Shown here one piece after another: positions 14,201 through 23,771 of a DNA stretch of 64,000 nucleotides (position 1 is its first letter; each line of letters begins with the position of its first letter). Below the pieces are notes generated by a model. That model worked only from the letters and a program-made list of their open reading frames with translations, had not been told where the DNA came from and searched no databases. The position numbers were made by a program, and so were the translations under genes. This DNA is from Sipunculus nudus (taxonomy: Eukaryota; Annelida; Sipuncula; Golfingiida; Sipunculidae). The DNA lies in contig CM049307.1 in NCBI GenBank assembly GCA_026874595.1, positions 73,758,643-73,822,642 of the forward strand, written 5' to 3'.

Positions 14201-17200
14201 TTTTCCCATTTTGAAAAATGTTGAGTTAATTTACCTCCTTTCTTAGCCAATACATCTTCTGTTGAATAAATCTGCTTAACATAGCTTATACATCCATGAT
14301 ATTTCGGTAACATTTTGAGACATCTGTAATTATAAACATATTTTTTTACAACCAGTGTTAGCATATTTAACCATCTATGTTTGCTTTAACCTAACAGAAC
14401 TTAAGATACTGAAAACTTAACAGAGGAGTTTAATGACGAACTATTCAAAACCTCTTGTATTTTTAACCACAAGTTAGCGACAAAAGAACAATTCCAAATA
14501 TATGTGATAAAGTTTCTCTTTCTAATTTACAAAAGGTACAAGTAGGAGAATCTATTACATTCAGTCTATGAAGAAATGGGTTTAACGTCACCCAACGTTG
14601 TAGTACATAAAACTGAAAATTCCTAAGTGGTAAGAAAATTGTTGTGTCGTAAACCTTGGAGAATCCCATATAAACAATCTCCTCTGATATATCAATTAAA
14701 TCTTGTATCCAATTCTTAACTACTAAGCCTCGAGTTACTGTTTCTCTTGCTGTCGTAATTTATGAATTAAACCAATTGAATTGTTTTATCAAGTAAAGGA
14801 AACTGCGTAATTGTGTAAGTTTTATCATACAGAATTGTTAGGGGTTCGTAATATAGGCAGAACATTCAAAACCATTGTGTCTCTAATCTTCGACGTCACC
14901 GTTTTACATATGGGACAGCCCCTTGCTTCAATTTTAAGTTCCTGTATTTATTTGGTGGTAATATATATATGGTGTCTGAAATCTGTCAGTTTCACTTCTC
15001 AGCACAAGTATCCCACACCAAAGCCGAGCAAGTATACTGAACTTTGCTATCGTCGATCGGGCCATATATTGTTTAATGTATATACTAAATTATGTGCCCT
15101 GCACTGAGTGCTGATAAAAAAATCTTAATTTCGGAACTGATCGGCAATGTTCAAGCCATTTATGTTGATTATCAGAACGTATAACTTCTATTTAAGATTA
15201 CGTTGGCAATGCGGCGCTATTTCATTATATGTGTATTAATATACATCAATGGATTCGAGTATCTTGCTTTTTTGCATCTGAGCACTGCAGTTATCCGCGA
15301 CTTGCAAGGTTATAATCCAATATGAATACTTTCTTGATTAGACTTGTGTAATCCATAGTGATTCCAAAACCGTAACATCTCAATCAAATGATATCTACAT
15401 GTTAAACAACCAATGTCTCTTTTAGAGCAGCAATTACACATGCAGAACCTGTGAACACTAAAAAAGGTAACCGAGAGCTCTGGTTTGAATTTTATCACAT
15501 GACGGGGTTTATGCATGCATATCCCCATAACTCAGACGCATAATCTATAGGACTGTTACTACCATCATACTATATAAGTTTGTAAAGGAGTCATATAAGT
15601 ATAGTATCCTTAAAATTCTTAAACTTGCTCAATACTAGACCAAGGGCTTAAAATCCAGCAAGCGCTAGGAAATCAGAACTTTTAGGCCATAAAAAAAGGA
15701 TTTCATACCGACATAAGGCTTTTTATTTTTTTCTGCTAAGCCATTAATACATATATATTAAACAGCGTGACGGATTATATCGCCTTGTACCTCACATAGT
15801 ACCCCAAACCAATTTGTGAAAATATTATTACTTAATCATACATAAGCTGAATAACTAATAACTAATATAAACTTTTTATGGTGTTACAGATTTTGTAATC
15901 AATTTTTAGCCCAAACAGCCGCGAGTGAAGAGTGGTTTCCTATATTTACCCATCAACAGCTTTTTTTCCTGATTGCATGCCCACTTACTATAGGGCGACG
16001 TGTTTCTATTCCTTGAGGCAAACGATTACATGTACTTAATAATGAAGTAACTAAAAAATATGATCAGTACAGGAGCATCCTTTTCGAACCCCATTCTGAT
16101 CATTGGCTATAAGGTTAAGTTTGTTAAAGTAAGACGCGTTAATCTATAATCGATCAGGCCACGATGATGAGTTGTTGATAAAGATATGACCACTCCATGG
16201 CTCGTAGTAACTTAGCCCATTTCATTTTCGGTTTGTTCCTCTGATTTTGAACATGTCCACTTTACATCGTAAAAATCTGGAAAAGTATACATTTCATATA
16301 GAAGAACGTGACAAAATTCCCAGTAATCACGTCTGTATTATGATTAGGGTAATAAAGTATCCACTTCTCCAGGTTAATAGCAATTATTTAATTGTTCAGT
16401 ATCGATGTGCTTATAAAGTTTGTATTTTTAGTCATAAGAAACTATGATTAACTTTCTATATTTTGTATTAATTTCAATAAAGCTTATTTGTTCCTATTAT
16501 CCTTGTTTATTATTTTCTGATTAGAAAAATGATATTGAATAAAACAAGAGATATACGTATGTAAATTATTTTTTATTTTTAAATTGTTGAATATATTTAA
16601 AATTTTGAATTGAGATAAATAATTTTCATCAGGGATGTAATTTTCATCCCCAAAATTAGTAGTACCCCGCCTGATAAAAATAGGTTTTAAACTAATTAAT
16701 ATACCTAGGCGATGAAATTAATAACTATTATAAATGTTAAACATATGTGTCAGAGATCAAAGGACCCGATTAGTCCAAAGCCACCACTTCTCCTACACGG
16801 CTCGGTAATTTAGACCTGCTATAGTAACATGTAACTCGCGTTATTGACACACGGTTTCGGGTATCATGACGGGGGTGTTAGTGACACACGGTGAATGCAA
16901 TGCCATCTAGGGGGAGTGTGACAGATTTGACGCATGCGCAGTTAAACCGTGTGTCAATAAGCTGGACATTATTGATACACCCCGTGTGTCAATAAGGGCG
17001 GCTAATGTTTTTTCATAAAATGATAAAAGTTTTCTTCTTGCATCAAATTTAATGTTGAGATGGTTTTTCGATAAGTAAAACACCAGTGTTTAAGGTGCCT
17101 TCGGATATCGCTTTGAACCTGTGCCTGGCACTGAAAGTTTACATCATAAGATATAACGTCATGAACGACGTTAGATGTGGTGACCGATTTGCCTTGGTGC

Positions 17201-18139
17201 AAGGCTGAGAATTACACACCAGGTGACCCGGGCTCCATACTCAGCCTTGAGTATGTTCTTACGAAATATCGTAGCAGTCCTTCTGATGTATCAGAAGGAA
17301 AGAATAAAAGAGTAATTAAGAATAAGATGCAGCTTAAACTATGTTCACTCTACCTATATATCCTTTATATATAAGTTTCCATACATGTGGAGTCTCCTGT
17401 TTATGTTATATATGATATAACAGCATTTTATCATGAACAGAAGAGCAGAAGACCATCACTGACACAGCCATGTTGCTGAGGCATGAACTCTGGTCACCCA
17501 TGACCTGACCTGTGACCTGACCTCTGGTGTACCAGAGTAATTTATTGCTAATAAATCTATTTAAAAAATCTTATTTCATGAATAATACTTATGAGTAAAT
17601 GATAATATATGGCTTCAATAAGTCCTTTATAAGTTTATGGCTATATCATTTAAGGTTTTAACAAATTTGCCTATGGAAGTAATGGAAACAATATTTACTA
17701 TAATTTATTTGGAACAATAATCAGAGGACACCTTTTCTCATATCAATAAGGTCAAGGACAGGGTCATGTGACAAAAGATAAACATGACCGCATGGCAGGC
17801 TAAAAAAAACCACAGGAGTTGAAATCTTAACAATTTCCTTATAAGGGCACTTCTACATAATTTATTTTTACTCCAGAACAGTTTATTAGCCATTATTGGT
17901 AAGAAATTTGCTAAATTGCCTCCATTTTCTCTGTTTATTTTGCAAATATCCCAATATACCCCTGCTACGCTTTTCCATAAGAGGATCCCCATAACTGAAA
18001 TCTCATTTCAGTTATGAACCCATAACAAGTGACCGATGTACGTTTGACCCATCGGAGCTGAGTACTCACCCGGTAGGCCCATTGATTGATCAGGTGAGAC
18101 GTAAGCCCCAAACAGCCCTCCTCCTTGTTGTCTGTCCAT
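2210..18139 (-). CDS. TIMM23: TIMM23, mitochondrial import inner membrane translocase subunit Tim23 (7 exons)
   Basis: Tim23 forms the core of the TIM23 complex, which moves presequence proteins across, or into, the mitochondrial inner membrane. Exons on the minus strand are 18139-18070, 7266-7214, 5881-5779, 5343-5256, 4207-4149, 3830-3720 and 2322-2210. They total 597 nt, or 198 aa plus TAA; all junctions are GT-AG and every phase closes. The N-terminus (MDRQQGGGLFGAYVSPDQ) is short, hydrophilic and Gly-rich. Family landmarks are NPYLNVDPSFMYP, then EFIFPEGAKQTRGRFELMFSQIG at the start of the Tim17/22/23 four-helix domain (residues about 65-185), then SRGAEDELNTLTAGTLTGMLYKST and the last helix GAIGFSLAAAYCLY. 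Length is close to the roughly 200 aa of animal Tim23. The start codon has A at -3 and G at +4. Introns 1 and 2 are loaded with repeats, but the coding sequence is intact. A Tim17 or Tim22 paralogue is unlikely given the PYLN..DP and RGAEDELNT segments. Confidence 0.95.
2389..2833. mobile_element. possible degenerate hAT-like MITE in TIMM23 intron 6
   Basis: The segment starts TAGGGGTGTAAC and ends with a weak inverse, CAGGCCTA. The interior is rich in GAATCGA/CAATTC words seen in many non-autonomous hAT elements. The inverted ends match poorly and I could not find a matching 8-bp target duplication, so this is only a resemblance. The remainder of intron 6 (2834-3719) shows nothing recognisable. 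Confidence 0.25.
3720..3830 (-). CDS. TIMM23: TIMM23 exon 6
   Basis: Residues 125-161 plus one base. It holds helix 3 and the diagnostic SRGAEDELNTLTAGTLTGML segment. Acceptor is ATTTCAG and donor GTAAGT. Confidence 0.95.
4149..4207 (-). CDS. TIMM23: TIMM23 exon 5
   Basis: Residues 105-124 plus one base (MLNFITKQGASTAQTLGVI), corresponding to the helix 2 region of Tim23. Acceptor is GGTTACAG and donor GTAAGT. Confidence 0.92.
4295..4356. mobile_element. truncated copy of the TTA-flanked MITE family
   Basis: In TIMM23 intron 5, this segment resembles the right end of the MITE at 32853-33190. It has a 'gatgcgg..tgtgcc' core, then an 'agaatcatacctttt' block, and ends in GGGGGCC followed by TAA. 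No matching left end was found. Confidence 0.4.
5256..5343 (-). CDS. TIMM23: TIMM23 exon 4
   Basis: Residues 76-104 plus two bases (GAAGGLNGLYTGFNETKT...). It contains the Gly-rich end of helix 1 and a matrix-side loop, and ends at donor GTAAGT. Confidence 0.93.
5779..5881 (-). CDS. TIMM23: TIMM23 exon 3
   Basis: Residues 42-75 plus one base, including EFIFPEGAKQTRGRFELMF and the start of membrane helix 1. Acceptor is TTGTACAG and donor GTAAGT. The acceptor is the boundary of a 102-bp duplication in intron 2. Confidence 0.94.
5883..5984. repeat. 102-bp direct repeat, proximal copy (TIMM23 intron 2 acceptor side)
   Basis: Matches 6674-6775 at a constant offset of 791, with no difference that I saw. 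Its left edge is the A of the exon 3 acceptor AG as read on the minus strand. Confidence 0.9.
5995..6676. repeat. 682-bp duplicated segment, copy A
   Basis: Near-identical to 8607-9288 at a constant offset of 2612. The one difference I saw is t versus g in 'cacagc(t/g)tgggccc'. It holds the 18-bp palindrome AAACCCACATGTGGGTTT near 6492. The ends are not inverted repeats. The 89-codon and 81-codon open frames in it are identical between copies and match no family I know. Confidence 0.92.
6674..6775. repeat. 102-bp direct repeat, distal copy
   Basis: Second copy of 5883-5984. It abuts the end of the 682-bp segment with a 3-nt overlap (TGT). The base at the position corresponding to 5882 is different, so this copy lacks the AG of the splice acceptor. 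Confidence 0.9.
7214..7266 (-). CDS. TIMM23: TIMM23 exon 2
   Basis: Residues 24-41 (MTSANPYLNVDPSFMYP), between acceptor AAACAG and donor GTATGT. It carries the conserved PYLN.DP motif. It is separated from exon 1 by a 10.8-kb intron full of mobile DNA. Confidence 0.92.
8195..8244. repeat. (TA)n microsatellite
   Basis: About 25 uninterrupted TA units, preceded by imperfect ATAC/ATAT units from 8181. Confidence 0.95.
8607..9288. repeat. 682-bp duplicated segment, copy B
   Basis: Same orientation as copy A (5995-6676) and almost identical to it. The flanks are unrelated to those of copy A and there is no 102-bp repeat around it. Confidence 0.92.
10931..10971. repeat. left inverted terminal repeat of the DIRS-like element
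   Basis: Begins AGATCAAGTGAGATTGC and ends CCCATGAGGCAA. It pairs with 12941-12981 (two mismatches). A further short inverted pair (CTTACAAG / CTTGTAAG) surrounds it. Confidence 0.85.
11327..12299 (+). pseudogene. Gag-like ORF of the DIRS-like element, broken
   Basis: An ATG at 11327 opens a frame that meets an in-frame TAG at 11414-11416, resumes to 12010, and continues in the next frame to 12299 after a shift near 11950. The product has a short helical, Gln-rich part (MQQEIRQLKQNQG), an acidic Ser/Thr linker, and a conserved middle (LTPANLTKLNGTRVNKEVWN...). After the shift come AAILKGVTPSIQVADILL and MDGTAILSHANHELNLCRRE, which resemble the Gag-like ORF1 that precedes RT in DIRS elements. 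With one stop and one frameshift it cannot give a full product. Confidence 0.65.
12357..12929 (+). pseudogene. reverse transcriptase fragment (DIRS type), broken
   Basis: One frame (12357-12554) ends in a TAA just before the RT fingers, and 12573-12929 continues in the same frame. Visible pieces are a pre-RT segment (DDFILDMVTGVKLNF), then SVFSNIFLRAKKNGKYRVIL, LNLKALNEYIEYHHFKME, and palm motif A SVDLKDAYYTVPV with its first catalytic Asp. The frame leaves homology after KFFKFT, so the YxDD-type motif, RNase H and recombinase are absent. Confidence 0.8.
12941..12981. repeat. right inverted terminal repeat of the DIRS-like element
   Basis: Reverse complement of 10931-10971 with two mismatches. 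It is directly followed by GCAGACTC, which pairs with GAGTCTGC at 12875. Confidence 0.85.
13079..13195. repeat. small repeat bounded by inverted TGACACACGGT motifs
   Basis: Opens with CTTATTGACACACGGT and closes with TTACCGTGTGTCAC. Between them are four imperfect copies of a unit of about 25 bp (AGTCTC.GTTACC). The same terminal motif recurs at 16838-16996. It could be a MITE-like element or the left end of a 3.9-kb element. Confidence 0.5.
14173..14669 (-). pseudogene. LINE (non-LTR retrotransposon) 3'-end fragment
   Basis: Read on the minus strand, 14669-14463 gives LPLRNFQFYVLQRWVTLNPF and then CTFCKLERETLSHIF. This is the zf-RVT-like C-terminal region of animal LINE reverse transcriptases (CxxC...H). 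After a frameshift the frame at 14364-14173 gives the usual Lys/Tyr-rich tail (MLTLVVKKYVYNYRC... then FSKWENLTYLL). Only the last 150 or so codons are visible and the frame is broken. No catalytic RT motif was found nearby, so this is a 5'-truncated dead copy in TIMM23 intron 1. Confidence 0.72.
16838..16996. repeat. cluster of TTATTGACACACGG inverted motifs
   Basis: GTTATTGACACACGGT at 16838 and TAGTGACACACGGT near 16880 face two inverted copies, ACCGTGTGTCAATAAG near 16946 and CCCGTGTGTCAATAAG near 16981. A degenerate ATTATTGATACACC lies between them. It is related to 13079-13195. No clear target duplication was found. Confidence 0.55.
18070..18139 (-). CDS. TIMM23: TIMM23 exon 1 (coding part)
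   Basis: Residues 1-23 plus the first base of Gly24, from ATG at 18139 to donor GTGAGT. Gly/Gln-rich N-terminus that faces the intermembrane space in known Tim23. Confidence 0.93.
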
Positions 18140-18600
18140 TGTCAAACTTTATTTTCTACTTATTTACCGAGTGGAAGCGATATTTCATAAGGAGACAAAT
18201 CCAGCGTGCTCTGTCGTGACCTCGCTGACTGTTATGTCCTTGACCTTACCCGTGTATCATAATTGTTTACACTAAATGTTTAATCAAAGAAAAATGTAAA
18301 ACATTCAAGGAAAAGCATACATCATGTAAAAGTTAACTATTACAACAGACTTGAGAAGTTTCCGTCGAATTTGTGATATGTGACAACTAAGTGATATTTT
18401 TTATTGCATAAAATATTTGGTATAAATTTATTAAAAGCATGGAGTGGCTATTTCGGCCTTAGACAATCTCGTTATTAGTCGTGAAATCAAGCCACATGGT
18501 GGCGCTTTCCGAAATTATGCGCAACCCTGGTGGTTTAATTCACATTTCTACTAATTTCATTCCGGATGTCGGGCTGGCCAAAACGGCCGAGCTGACCTTA
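18140..18600 (-). promoter_or_regulatory. TIMM23: putative TIMM23 5' UTR and promoter region
   Basis: Sequence immediately upstream of the TIMM23 ATG. It contains a moderately CpG-containing stretch (about 18460-18600) with the imperfect palindrome GGCCAAAACGGCCG. No TATA box or transcription start can be fixed from sequence. Promoter location is inferred only from position. Confidence 0.3.
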
Positions 18601-18968
18601 AAGTTGCTCTAACAGGTGAAAATAATTTAGGTTTGCCCCCTGACAAAAAAAAGCTTCTTCCTGAAAATATTATTTCAAGACTTAGGAATACCGGACTGTA
18701 TACATCAGAATAATTAAAAATTTGATACAAAAGCTCCAGTATCTAAATAATTATAGCATTGGTCACCATGATTTTTTGCATGCATATTGATCATGGAGTG
18801 TTTCTTCAGTTCCTGCAAACTAATGGCACCACCTATATTTATTTCGATTTTTAACGAATTTTTTCTCTATTTTTGGGACCTTCAAATAAAACAGTCTGGC
18901 TGTTAATAAGGCAAACTGTAAACGTTAGACTTAGAATCTTCTATCTGTACATCCAGGGTGGTCTTAGG

Positions 18969-19545
18969 TAGTGGTGGGCCGATCATCGAGTTTTATCGAA
19001 AGTCAGTCGGTTTGCTGCCACTTTCAAGCGCTCGATTACTTAAGGCAACTATCGATTACATCATAATCATGATAATAAGTCTTAGTTCCCAAATAACTTC
19101 CGTATGTAACTGAGTTTACCACGGTAGATGCGAGAACAGAGGACGTAATAGACCTCTGTGAACTGACAGGGAGCTGCAGAATAAGCGGGGAGTTTTGTAA
19201 CGAGATGTACATTGCACAATATTGGCGGTATGGCGTTAAAATGCTGCATAAATTCTCCGGGTCTATGAAGCAAGTAGATGTCCTGGATTGTGGTTTAATT
19301 CTTGATTATTATAAATAATTAAAATAAATCTTTTAAAAACATATTTTACTAATAATAGGAAAATATAAAAAGGGAAAAAACTTCTTTACTTTACTGAAAC
19401 ATGCGGGCTTGGTTAAGAATGTACAGTTTCACAGAAAACTGCATGTTTCTTTAATTATATTTACTGAACCGATTATTAATCGATCATCGATCGGTTTGCT
19501 CAAACCGATGAACGATTATGAAAGAGGAACCAACTCCCACCACTA
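18969..19545. mobile_element. non-autonomous hAT-type MITE with intact ends
   Basis: 577 bp with perfect 10-bp inverted ends, TAGTGGTGGG and CCCACCACTA, flanked by an identical 8-bp direct repeat GTCTTAGG (18961-18968 and 19546-19553). The 8-bp duplication is the hAT signature. Subterminal regions carry inverted ATCGAT/CGATCATCG words. No transposase frame is present, so it depends on an outside hAT transposase. It lies about 0.8 kb upstream of the TIMM23 start. Confidence 0.85.
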
Positions 19546-19918
19546 GTCTTAGGTAAATATTCTTGGACACCTGAAATAAGGTAATAGTGACCTATTTTCT
19601 GCAAGATATGTGAAAGAAAATGATTTGAGCACCCTATAAGCAGATTTGCATGATAGGTTACATTTGGACCTAGAAACTTCTAATTTGATTAAGTTCCAGG
19701 CAGGTTCCTGTAAATATTTCCTGGAAACTTGCTATAATGTTACCGTGACCTATATTCTGCAAGCTGTGTGAAAGAATATTAGTCAGATGGGTACAAATGG
19801 TAGCAGATTGACGTAGAATAAGGTCACTTTAACTTATATTTTAGGTCTATTGGCAAAATGCATGCAGGATTTTGAGCACTCTGGGAGTCATGTTACCCAT
19901 TGTTCAAGGTACCTTGAA

Positions 19919-20125
19919 ATCAGCTGAGCGTCATGGCCCATGGGCCACTTGTTATATCAGAAGCGAGTCCAGGGGAGGGATCCATGCAGGGGATCCGGAC
20001 CCCGCCCCTCCTTTATTTTCAGCAATGCACCGGAATGTCGGACCAAGTTTAGCCTGGGTCCCACCTTTTCGGGACCTGGGCACGAGTTGGACCCCTGCTT
20101 TTCTAAAATCCAGGATCCGCCCTTG
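19919..20125. repeat. dispersed repeat pieces with a CCATGGGCC end motif and a GGATCC-rich block
   Basis: ATCAGCTGAGCG...CCCATGGGCC at about 19919-19950 matches motifs near 29777, 29831 and 41796. The next part (19965-20125) is unusually GC-rich with several GGATCC/CCAGGATCCGCC words, like hAT MITE ends with a TCCAGGATCCGCC core. Boundaries were not resolved. The rest of 19554-21890 shows nothing else firm. Confidence 0.4.
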
Positions 20126-20589
20126 TACATGGTTATTTATGATACTTGGTTAATTTTTTTTAACTTTATATACATAATTGGTTAGTATCTGAATTTGTGT
20201 GCCCCTCCAGCCCGCCCTTAAAAAAAATACGCTAGTCGCTTGACCACACGTTAACTGGTGAGCAGAGAATTGGAAGCATTTCATAATAAAAAACATGTGT
20301 GATATGCAACATGATATATACCTTATCCTCTGGCAAAAGCGTGATGGTGGTTATGGTGATGGTGTAAACACGTGCAAAAAGTTTAGTGTGAAAAAGCGAT
20401 CGCGAGGGAACGTGATATTACCCAAAATAAATATAGCACCCAATCCCATTCAGAGGCTCCGTATTAATATAGCCAGAATTAAAAATTAAAATGTGGCTAT
20501 AGCTAAAGTAGTTGAGATTGTATTTAAAGTTAGACTTGTGTCCATATTTGCAAGCAGTGATTGATTTCCCCTCGATACGACCAATACAG

Positions 20590-20695
20590 AACGCGTATGG
20601 CGTACATTGGGGTAACCGTATCGACGTTGCGTTTCGATTCGTATCGATATATACATGTATAAGTGTATGTTGAATGTATTTTGATACAGCCCTAC
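20590..20695. mobile_element. possible end of a hAT-like MITE
   Basis: ATCGATACG/CGTATCGA words end in TTTGATACAGCCCTAC, which reads TAGGGCTGTATCAAA from the other strand, a common hAT MITE terminus. The opposite end and target duplication were not found. Confidence 0.25.
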
Positions 20696-21892
20696 AGCAT
20701 GGATTTAGTTCCTTAACGGGGATATTACGAATTGTCACATAAATTTATACCTTGCAATCAAGAGTGAATACTCCCTTTTGTTTTCTGTTTGCAATAATTA
20801 AGGAACTCTTTCTATAGTTTAGTTCATGGTCCATTGGCCATGCAGTTGTTCTATTTTTGCACTGAAACATAATTCACATTCACATAATTAAGTCACATTG
20901 CATTAAGTAAATGAAAAACTGTAAAATGTAGGAAAACGCTTTATGTACGCAAATCTTATGTTCGCTGGATAAAACGAAATGATTTAGTTATATACGTATA
21001 CATAAAAGACAATTACGGGATAAGTGTATCCTTTAACGTAGTGAGAGCGGGAGGCAATAAAGGGATAATTGCGCGAGCCAAACGGCAAGAGCATATATAG
21101 GGATTGAATGGCATTTTTGTTTACCCCACATTCTCGAGAATGAAATGACCCGACACACCATTTTAGAATTTCTAAAAGCGCGCGTCTGTGAGACAGGAAC
21201 ATTTCGTGTACGGTAGGGAGAATTAAACATGAGCCGATTTAGGGGGAATTCAGGAGGGCTCACACCCACTCTTTTTCGACCTAATAACCTGTGAAATAGA
21301 ACAAGTACACTAAACGAAAAACCGTTTTTTTAATGCGAGTGTTTTAAATTTACTGGCACTCCGTATACACACATATGTACACACTTGTTTACCCATTCCA
21401 AGGTGTTGAGGCCCACCTACTTGACTACATTAAATGTTTTTGGATTTTTCCCAAACATCTTGCTTATATGCACTTGAACTTTGTCATGTTTCTTTATATC
21501 AATTTGAAATAATGATATATGGGCCCGACACTGCAAGACAGGAATGTTCACATTAAAGCATAACATCTTAACGATATTCTGTTATAATGTTAACATTTAT
21601 ATCGGTGTTCCTGTTCGTAAAAAACAGCAACAACAACAACAATAAACAAACACAGGATATTCTTTGTCATTCACAATAATATATATTTTGTAATAATCAA
21701 TTTTGATTTAATCCTCATGGTCAGTTATAACATGGAGTTAATTATAATGATAACACAAATTGCAGCGATTATTAAAGTTGCTGCGAAAAATTATTTAACT
21801 TACAATTAACGAGTATATAGTACATTTTAATATGTACCAATCGACAAGATATGCCAGGCATTTATATTCATTGGATCCACGAAGAACCATTT

Positions 21893-22233
21893 GTGGAGCG
21901 TGGTGGTGTAATGGTTAGTGCGCTGGACTTTTGACCGCGTTGACTTGTTGTGGGTTCGCGTCCCAATATGACGGCGGTCTGCGCTATGACTACTAGCCAA
22001 AGTCTTTACCACAAGGGTGCCCTCTCTACCCAGGAGTGAATGGGTACTGGTCACGGGAGGAAGGCAAATGTAGAACGAATCACCTTCTAGCGCCTGTTAT
22101 ATGGCTGCTTAGGTTGGATGCTCCCTGGGAGCCGAGAAAAGCAACGTACAAGAATGAACAGGTCCGAAAGACCAGGAAGGCAAAGTGTAAAGTCGGATAT
22201 GAGACTGACATGTTCAGTGATATCAGACTATAA
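21893..22233 (+). mobile_element. tRNA-derived SINE
   Basis: The 5' part looks like a tRNA: GTGGTGTAATGGTTAGTGCG has A-box features, and GTGGGTTCGCGTCCCAATAT a B box (GGTTCGNNTCC), about 60 bases apart. The tRNA-unrelated body follows, with GAGTGAATGGGTACTGGT and GCTCCCTGGGAGC blocks. I recall similar blocks from the conserved central domain of several invertebrate SINEs (Nin-DC type). Orientation is plus. No clean target duplication was seen. Confidence 0.65.
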
Positions 22234-22259
22234 ACCCCAACCTTTATATATAGCTAGGT

Positions 22260-23500
22260 TGGTTCAACTTCATTAATAGCAATATACTGGACGATTTACA
22301 ACCGTAATATTTTAGAGTACTTGTACTCTATGATCAGCTTATCCGACTTACATGAATTTTTATTTTCTATAAAATATTTTCCTACTCCTGTAATATGCTA
22401 AAAAAAATACAGCCTGATTTAATTGTAACTATTATATCTCAATATTATATATTAATTATTATCTCTCAATTACAATATTATGTGAGCTTACCATGTTGCT
22501 GCCACTTTTTTCATAATTTATTTCAATAATTATCGCATCTTTTTCTGTTCAGGTCTCCAAACCCACCGAAGCAGTTAAACATGGTTTATAAATTTCAGAG
22601 AAAAAAATAACAAGAAAAGATAAACAACAACGTTACTCCGATAAAATCTATATATATATATATAATCAAGTTTTGGCTAGTTGAAATAAATTTATTAGTG
22701 ATTTAATCAAATCTGTTAAATAAAAATTAACTGTTATGCTCATAAAACTCAAAAATAGAATATGTGTTTATATACAGAGAAAATGTTCCAGGTAAAAATA
22801 TGATAGTATAAGTATGGGTTTTAGCTCAAGGTGATTTTTAAAATAACTGCCTTTTCCGGTTTGCAGTACATATATATATACAGGTACTGCTTGACGTTTG
22901 TTACGTTGAATTTACATCAGCAGCTGTACAAAGCAATATACTTTTAAAACATATAATGAAGTTTAAAAAATAAGTTAGTCTGTCATTTTATAAAAAAAAA
23001 AGATGTGGAGGTCCAATGTGGAGCTGCATGATTTTATGTGGGTAAAATATTGGGTAAAAGTTGCAATTTTGAGTATTTATTATTACTTTTATTGCAAAAT
23101 CTACTTATTTATTGATAATAATCATGAAATTTAAATATTCTCCATGTCTAATTGTACTTAACATAATTAATCTGAAATCCAGATTTGGCCAGAAAATGGC
23201 AAATACAAAACATATATGACTCAATCATCAGTTGTAATCAGCCGAACCTGTCTAAGGCCGAAACGGCATCACGCACGTGTGCCATATTATTGGTGCACAT
23301 GCGGTATTCGAGGAAAGCACGCGGCCAGCTGATTATTTGTGTACATGTGACCAGGAGAGAACCCATATATATATGTCACGTAAGTGTTGAATGAAAGAGC
23401 ATTTTTGGTTAGCTAAATGAAAACATTTATCAATTATCCATAATGAACTCTTCTTCAGATAACGTCAGAACTTGGAGCATTGACCAAAACTGTTTTGTCC
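22260..23500. other. AT-rich intergenic DNA
   Basis: No gene or repeat was recognised, apart from short TA runs near 22650 and 22870. Confidence 0.5.
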
Positions 23501-23509
23501 AACAGTACC

Positions 23510-23771
23510 CGAAGTGCTACCCTGTCCTGTAGTGCCTAGTGGTACATTTGTACTACTACAGGACACTGGGCTGTACCAGTGCAGTCCACTGTGCTACCCC
23601 TTCTCTGGCCAATCATGGGGCTGCATGCCTGACTGGTGGCATAGGAGGAGCAGGGCTACCAGGGCAATTCTAGTGTGTCTGGGGCTGGTGCCAGACCTTA
23701 AATGATGAGAACATAGTGGTCAGCTGATTATCTGCTTTGTTATAACTGAAGTATTAAGATAACAACAACAA
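23510..23771 (+). repeat. left arm of inverted pair
   Basis: GC-richer than its surroundings. Includes CTACTACAGGACACTGGGCT and a GGCCAATCATGGGGCTGCAT block, both present inverted at 26229-26453. It has extra bases (around 23670-23695) lacking in the other arm. Confidence 0.75.

Larger units (their letters stand above)
7267..18069 (-). other. TIMM23 intron 1, repeat-rich
   Basis: A 10.8-kb intron. It contains a (TA)n tract, the second 682-bp duplicate, a DIRS-like element, two blocks of TTATTGACACACGG motifs and a LINE fragment. I saw no gene in 7267-8190, 9289-10930, 14670-16837 or 16997-18069. Open frames there are short and unlike known proteins. Confidence 0.8.

Noticed and set aside
15310-15528. 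Cys-rich minus-strand frame (CMCNCC...CLTC) as part of the LINE
   Set aside because: The spacing does not match a LINE zinc finger that I know, and it is not continuous with the fragment at 14173-14669.
19872-20185. Two overlapping plus-strand frames of 80-93 codons
   Set aside because: They fall in a GC-rich repeat block with CCATGGGCC and GGATCC motifs; no protein family is recognisable.
20984-21269. Possible gene on the minus strand in a CpG-richer patch
   Set aside because: Two overlapping frames of 72-78 codons with no domain, no splice context and no repeat partner; only the base composition is notable.
21893-21970. Functional tRNA gene
   Set aside because: A and B boxes are present, but no consistent acceptor or anticodon stems form, and a SINE body follows.
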